A stretch of DNA of 64,000 nucleotides from assembly GCA_020740775.1 (NCBI GenBank), contig JAHEWK010000040.1, positions 1 to 64,000 on the forward strand. The letters run 5' to 3'. Positions 62,127 through 64,000 of this stretch are shown in pieces. Positions within the stretch are counted from its first letter, which is position 1. Every line of letters starts with the position of its first letter. The DNA is from Ilyonectria destructans (Eukaryota; Ascomycota; Sordariomycetes; Hypocreales; Nectriaceae). The notes beneath the pieces are model-generated. The model did not search any database. It saw nothing but the letters and a program-made list of their open reading frames with translations, and was not told the origin of the DNA. The position numbers were made by a program, and so were the translations under genes.

Positions 62127-63072
62127 TTTGATCATATCCGTCCAGCGAACTTGGGCGTTGACTGGCAGGCTGTGAGATAGGCAAGAGAACGTCGCTGGAT
62201 CCCCATGACTACTGTGAAATGATGAGTCCATGTTTCCGGCCTGGTTTTGATGTGTCCAAAACATCATCGAGAGTTGAAATAAAGCCTCAGAGAGATCCAG
62301 CCAAGTACCACAGGGAGTATCATCCTCTAGGTTGCCGCTGTATCGTCTTACTCCTCTTTGTAATCACTTAATTCATCATTGGAGTCTTCGTCGAGGTCTT
62401 GTGCATCAGAGCCTTCATCATCGAACTCTTCATCATCAATCCCCTCTTCGTCCTCATTGCTGTCGCTCTGGTTGTCTGCACAATCCACCCCAGTCCATTC
62501 GTTGCATATCTCCTGACAAAGTTCTTCATCACACTTCTCGTCCTGCAACTGGGATACAAGCCGCAAGATATATCACATCATCTTTATCACATCAGGTCGA
62601 AATTCCACATTATAAATCTCACAACATTATCGTAGCTTGCATCGCAGTACAGCAATAATACTAACATGTGCGTTATTCTATCGGCCCTATCCAGCCTCCG
62701 GGTCATTTGTGCTTCAAGATTTCGGGTGCTCCGTTCAATCGTCAATGACTCTCGGCATGACTCCTCAAACTATCTATTAACCGGAATGAGTATAGCTTTC
62801 TTCTTCAACATCAGCAGAACTCACGGTCAGGCGCTCCATCTAGGGCGATAGACTGTGTAGCTTGGGTTCTGACGTGGGAGGTCGTGTCCGACAATAATTC
62901 GCGGGTATGGTACGGAACCTTGAAAGATCACGTCGTTAACTTGATGCATACCGCGTTATAATGGGGCACATACGGTGAGTAAAATGCCGAGAGTTATGGT
63001 AAAAAACCAACGGGACCTTGTCTAAGTCTGTAGCGAGGGACAATCCAGTCTGCTTAGTCGCAGGGCCCCATG
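62127..63072. other. Intergenic with an acidic minus-strand frame
   Basis: The best frame (62566-62348, 72 codons, minus strand) is a low-complexity Asp/Glu stretch with no domain. Nothing else is supported. Confidence 0.35.
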
Positions 63073-64000
63073 CTAGCCACCATCGATAGTATCGTCTGGC
63101 TCGTGTCGCACCAAGGCATGAGAACCAGCGCGGCACTTTACGCCAATCTCAGAGCACTCCAGGCAGATATCGAAGTTGCCGCCAGCGCAAATTTCGCAAG
63201 AGTAGTACATGCAGCCAACCGGGATGCATAATGTACAGACATCACACCAACGTGAGTTCTGATCGAACGTTACCGGACTGCTCTTTATGACAGTGTCGTC
63301 GGCGCTGATTTGGGTGCCTACCCTTTCGGCATGATGGAGGAGAAGATGGTGGAGTTTAGGGTTCCCGCTCCGCCTGGCCCACCAGATTAAAGTTCGGCCA
63401 AAGCCATCTTGAGAATCAACACAGGCATCGTCGGCGGCGAGCAAAAACTCTACCGTCTTGGTATGACCGTTTCTCGATGCGGCGAATAAAGGTGTTGTAC
63501 CATACCAGTCCTTGACATTTGACGCGGAAGGACCGTTGGCAAGTAGTACTTGCACCACTTCATGATGTCCCTGCCTGGCGGCGATAAACAATGCTGTGCG
63601 ACCCTGGTCGTCCTTGCTAGTGGCTTCAATATCAGGGTGTTCAAGAAGCAGCTTGACCACTTCGACGTGTCCATTCGATGATGCTGTATGGAGCGGCGTC
63701 CATTCGTCCTTAGTCGCAACAGTGGCATCGGCCCCCTTCTCGAGGAGCAGCTTGACCACGTCAACGTGTCCATTCGATGATGCTACATGTACTGGCGTCC
63801 ATACGTCCTTGATCGCAATAGTGACATCGGCCCCCTTCTCGAGGAGCAGCTTGACCACTTCGATGTGTCCATCCGATGATGCTGTATGTACTGGGGTCCA
63901 ACTGTTGTGGTTGGCAACCGTGATGTCGGCCCCCTTCTCCAGGAGCAGCTTGACTACCTCGATATGTCCCTCAACAGAGGCTAAGTTCAGCGGTGTCCAT
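63073..64000 (-). CDS. Ankyrin-repeat protein with C-terminal ZZ zinc finger (5' part outside window)
   Basis: The minus-strand frame is open from the right edge to a stop at 63073-63075, at least 308 residues. About seven ankyrin units are visible, for example WTPVHTASSDGHIEVVKLLL, WTPLHTASSNGHVEVVKLLL, GRTALFIAARQGHHEVV and GTTPLFAASRNGHTKTVEFLL. The end is a ZZ-type zinc finger: WCDVC...CMYYSCEIC...FDICLEC, then a Cys/His pair (KCRAGSHALVRHE). Ankyrin arrays ending in ZZ fingers occur at the C-terminus of fungal NLRs, so a NACHT or similar domain may lie beyond the window. Confidence 0.85.
   Translation of the reverse strand, partial: WTPLNLASVEGHIEVVKLLLEKGADITVANHNSWTPVHTASSDGHIEVVKLLLEKGADVTIAIKDVWTPVHVASSNGHVDVVKLLLEKGADATVATKDEWTPLHTASSNGHVEVVKLLLEHPDIEATSKDDQGRTALFIAARQGHHEVVQVLLANGPSASNVKDWYGTTPLFAASRNGHTKTVEFLLAADDACVDSQDGFGRTLIWWARRSGNPKLHHLLLHHAERVGTQISADDTVIKSSPVTFDQNSRWCDVCTLCIPVGCMYYSCEICAGGNFDICLECSEIGVKCRAGSHALVRHEPDDTIDGG

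Noticed and set aside
62348..62566. Acidic 72-codon minus-strand frame as a gene
   Set aside because: Low-complexity Asp/Glu run without start context, introns or neighbours that support expression.
1..64000. CRISPR array, bacterial operon signals, tRNA or rRNA genes
   Set aside because: The spaced repeats present are ankyrin codons or minisatellites. No cloverleaf or rRNA-like sequence was noticed, and the DNA is clearly eukaryotic. A tRNA scan was not possible by eye with certainty.

Overview
This window is filamentous-ascomycete nuclear DNA, most likely a Sordariomycete. The evidence is genes split by short introns of about 45-60 bp with GTAAGT-like donors and CTAAC-like branch sites, and fungus-specific families: a HET-domain protein, phosphorylase-NACHT and esterase-NACHT-ankyrin NLRs, an NRPS-like enzyme, DUF3716-type zinc proteins, hAT elements and MITEs. 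Several decayed genes carry in-frame TAG/TAA codons where CAG, CAA or TGG is expected. That is the C:G-to-T:A pattern expected of repeat-induced point mutation (RIP), or of ordinary decay. The species cannot be named from sequence alone. The gene and repeat mix looks like an accessory, subtelomere-like compartment.

Layout, left part (0-16 kb): an intact extended SDR reductase; a chimeric remnant joining the start of an NRPS-like gene to the back half of an MFS transporter; an intact gene of an unknown multicopy family (second, broken copy at 61.3-62.1 kb); pieces of a phosphorylase-NACHT NLR at 7.2 and 10.5 kb with a small secreted Cys-rich peptide gene, a small bHLH gene and a PIF1-helicase fragment between them; an enoyl-CoA hydratase pseudogene; and a six-exon NRPS-like gene (adenylation domain, membrane region, reductase-like tail).

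Middle part (16-35.6 kb): sparse, decayed material (NB-ARC and bHLH remnants); a membrane-protein gene split by a 1.2-kb non-autonomous element flanked by 12-bp direct repeats; a 5.3-kb TIR transposon with four genes, including an integrase-core transposase and two DUF3716-type proteins; a hAT remnant interrupted by a 216-bp repeat; and a second hAT lying against the 3' end of a phosphorylase-NACHT NLR.

Right-middle (35.6-51 kb): a broken membrane-protein gene; a large esterase-NACHT-ankyrin NLR with about 15 near-identical ankyrin units; a phosphorylase fragment; an intact HET protein; a 298-bp hAT-type MITE with a clean 8-bp target duplication; and a 648-aa unknown gene whose 3' end lies in a second identical copy of the 216-bp repeat.

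Right part (51-64 kb): gene-poor DNA; a 1.56-kb structure bounded by perfect 68-bp inverted repeats; two minisatellites; decayed copies of the kinetochore gene MIS13/DSN1 and of an ATF1-type bZIP gene; an apparently intact HP1 chromodomain/chromoshadow gene; the broken second copy of the unknown family; and an ankyrin/ZZ-finger gene running off the right edge. The functional theme is self/non-self recognition (NLR and HET genes) in a transposon-rich region that also holds relics of core chromosome-biology genes. Gene models were assembled by eye from splice signals and reading frame, so intron ends are predictions.
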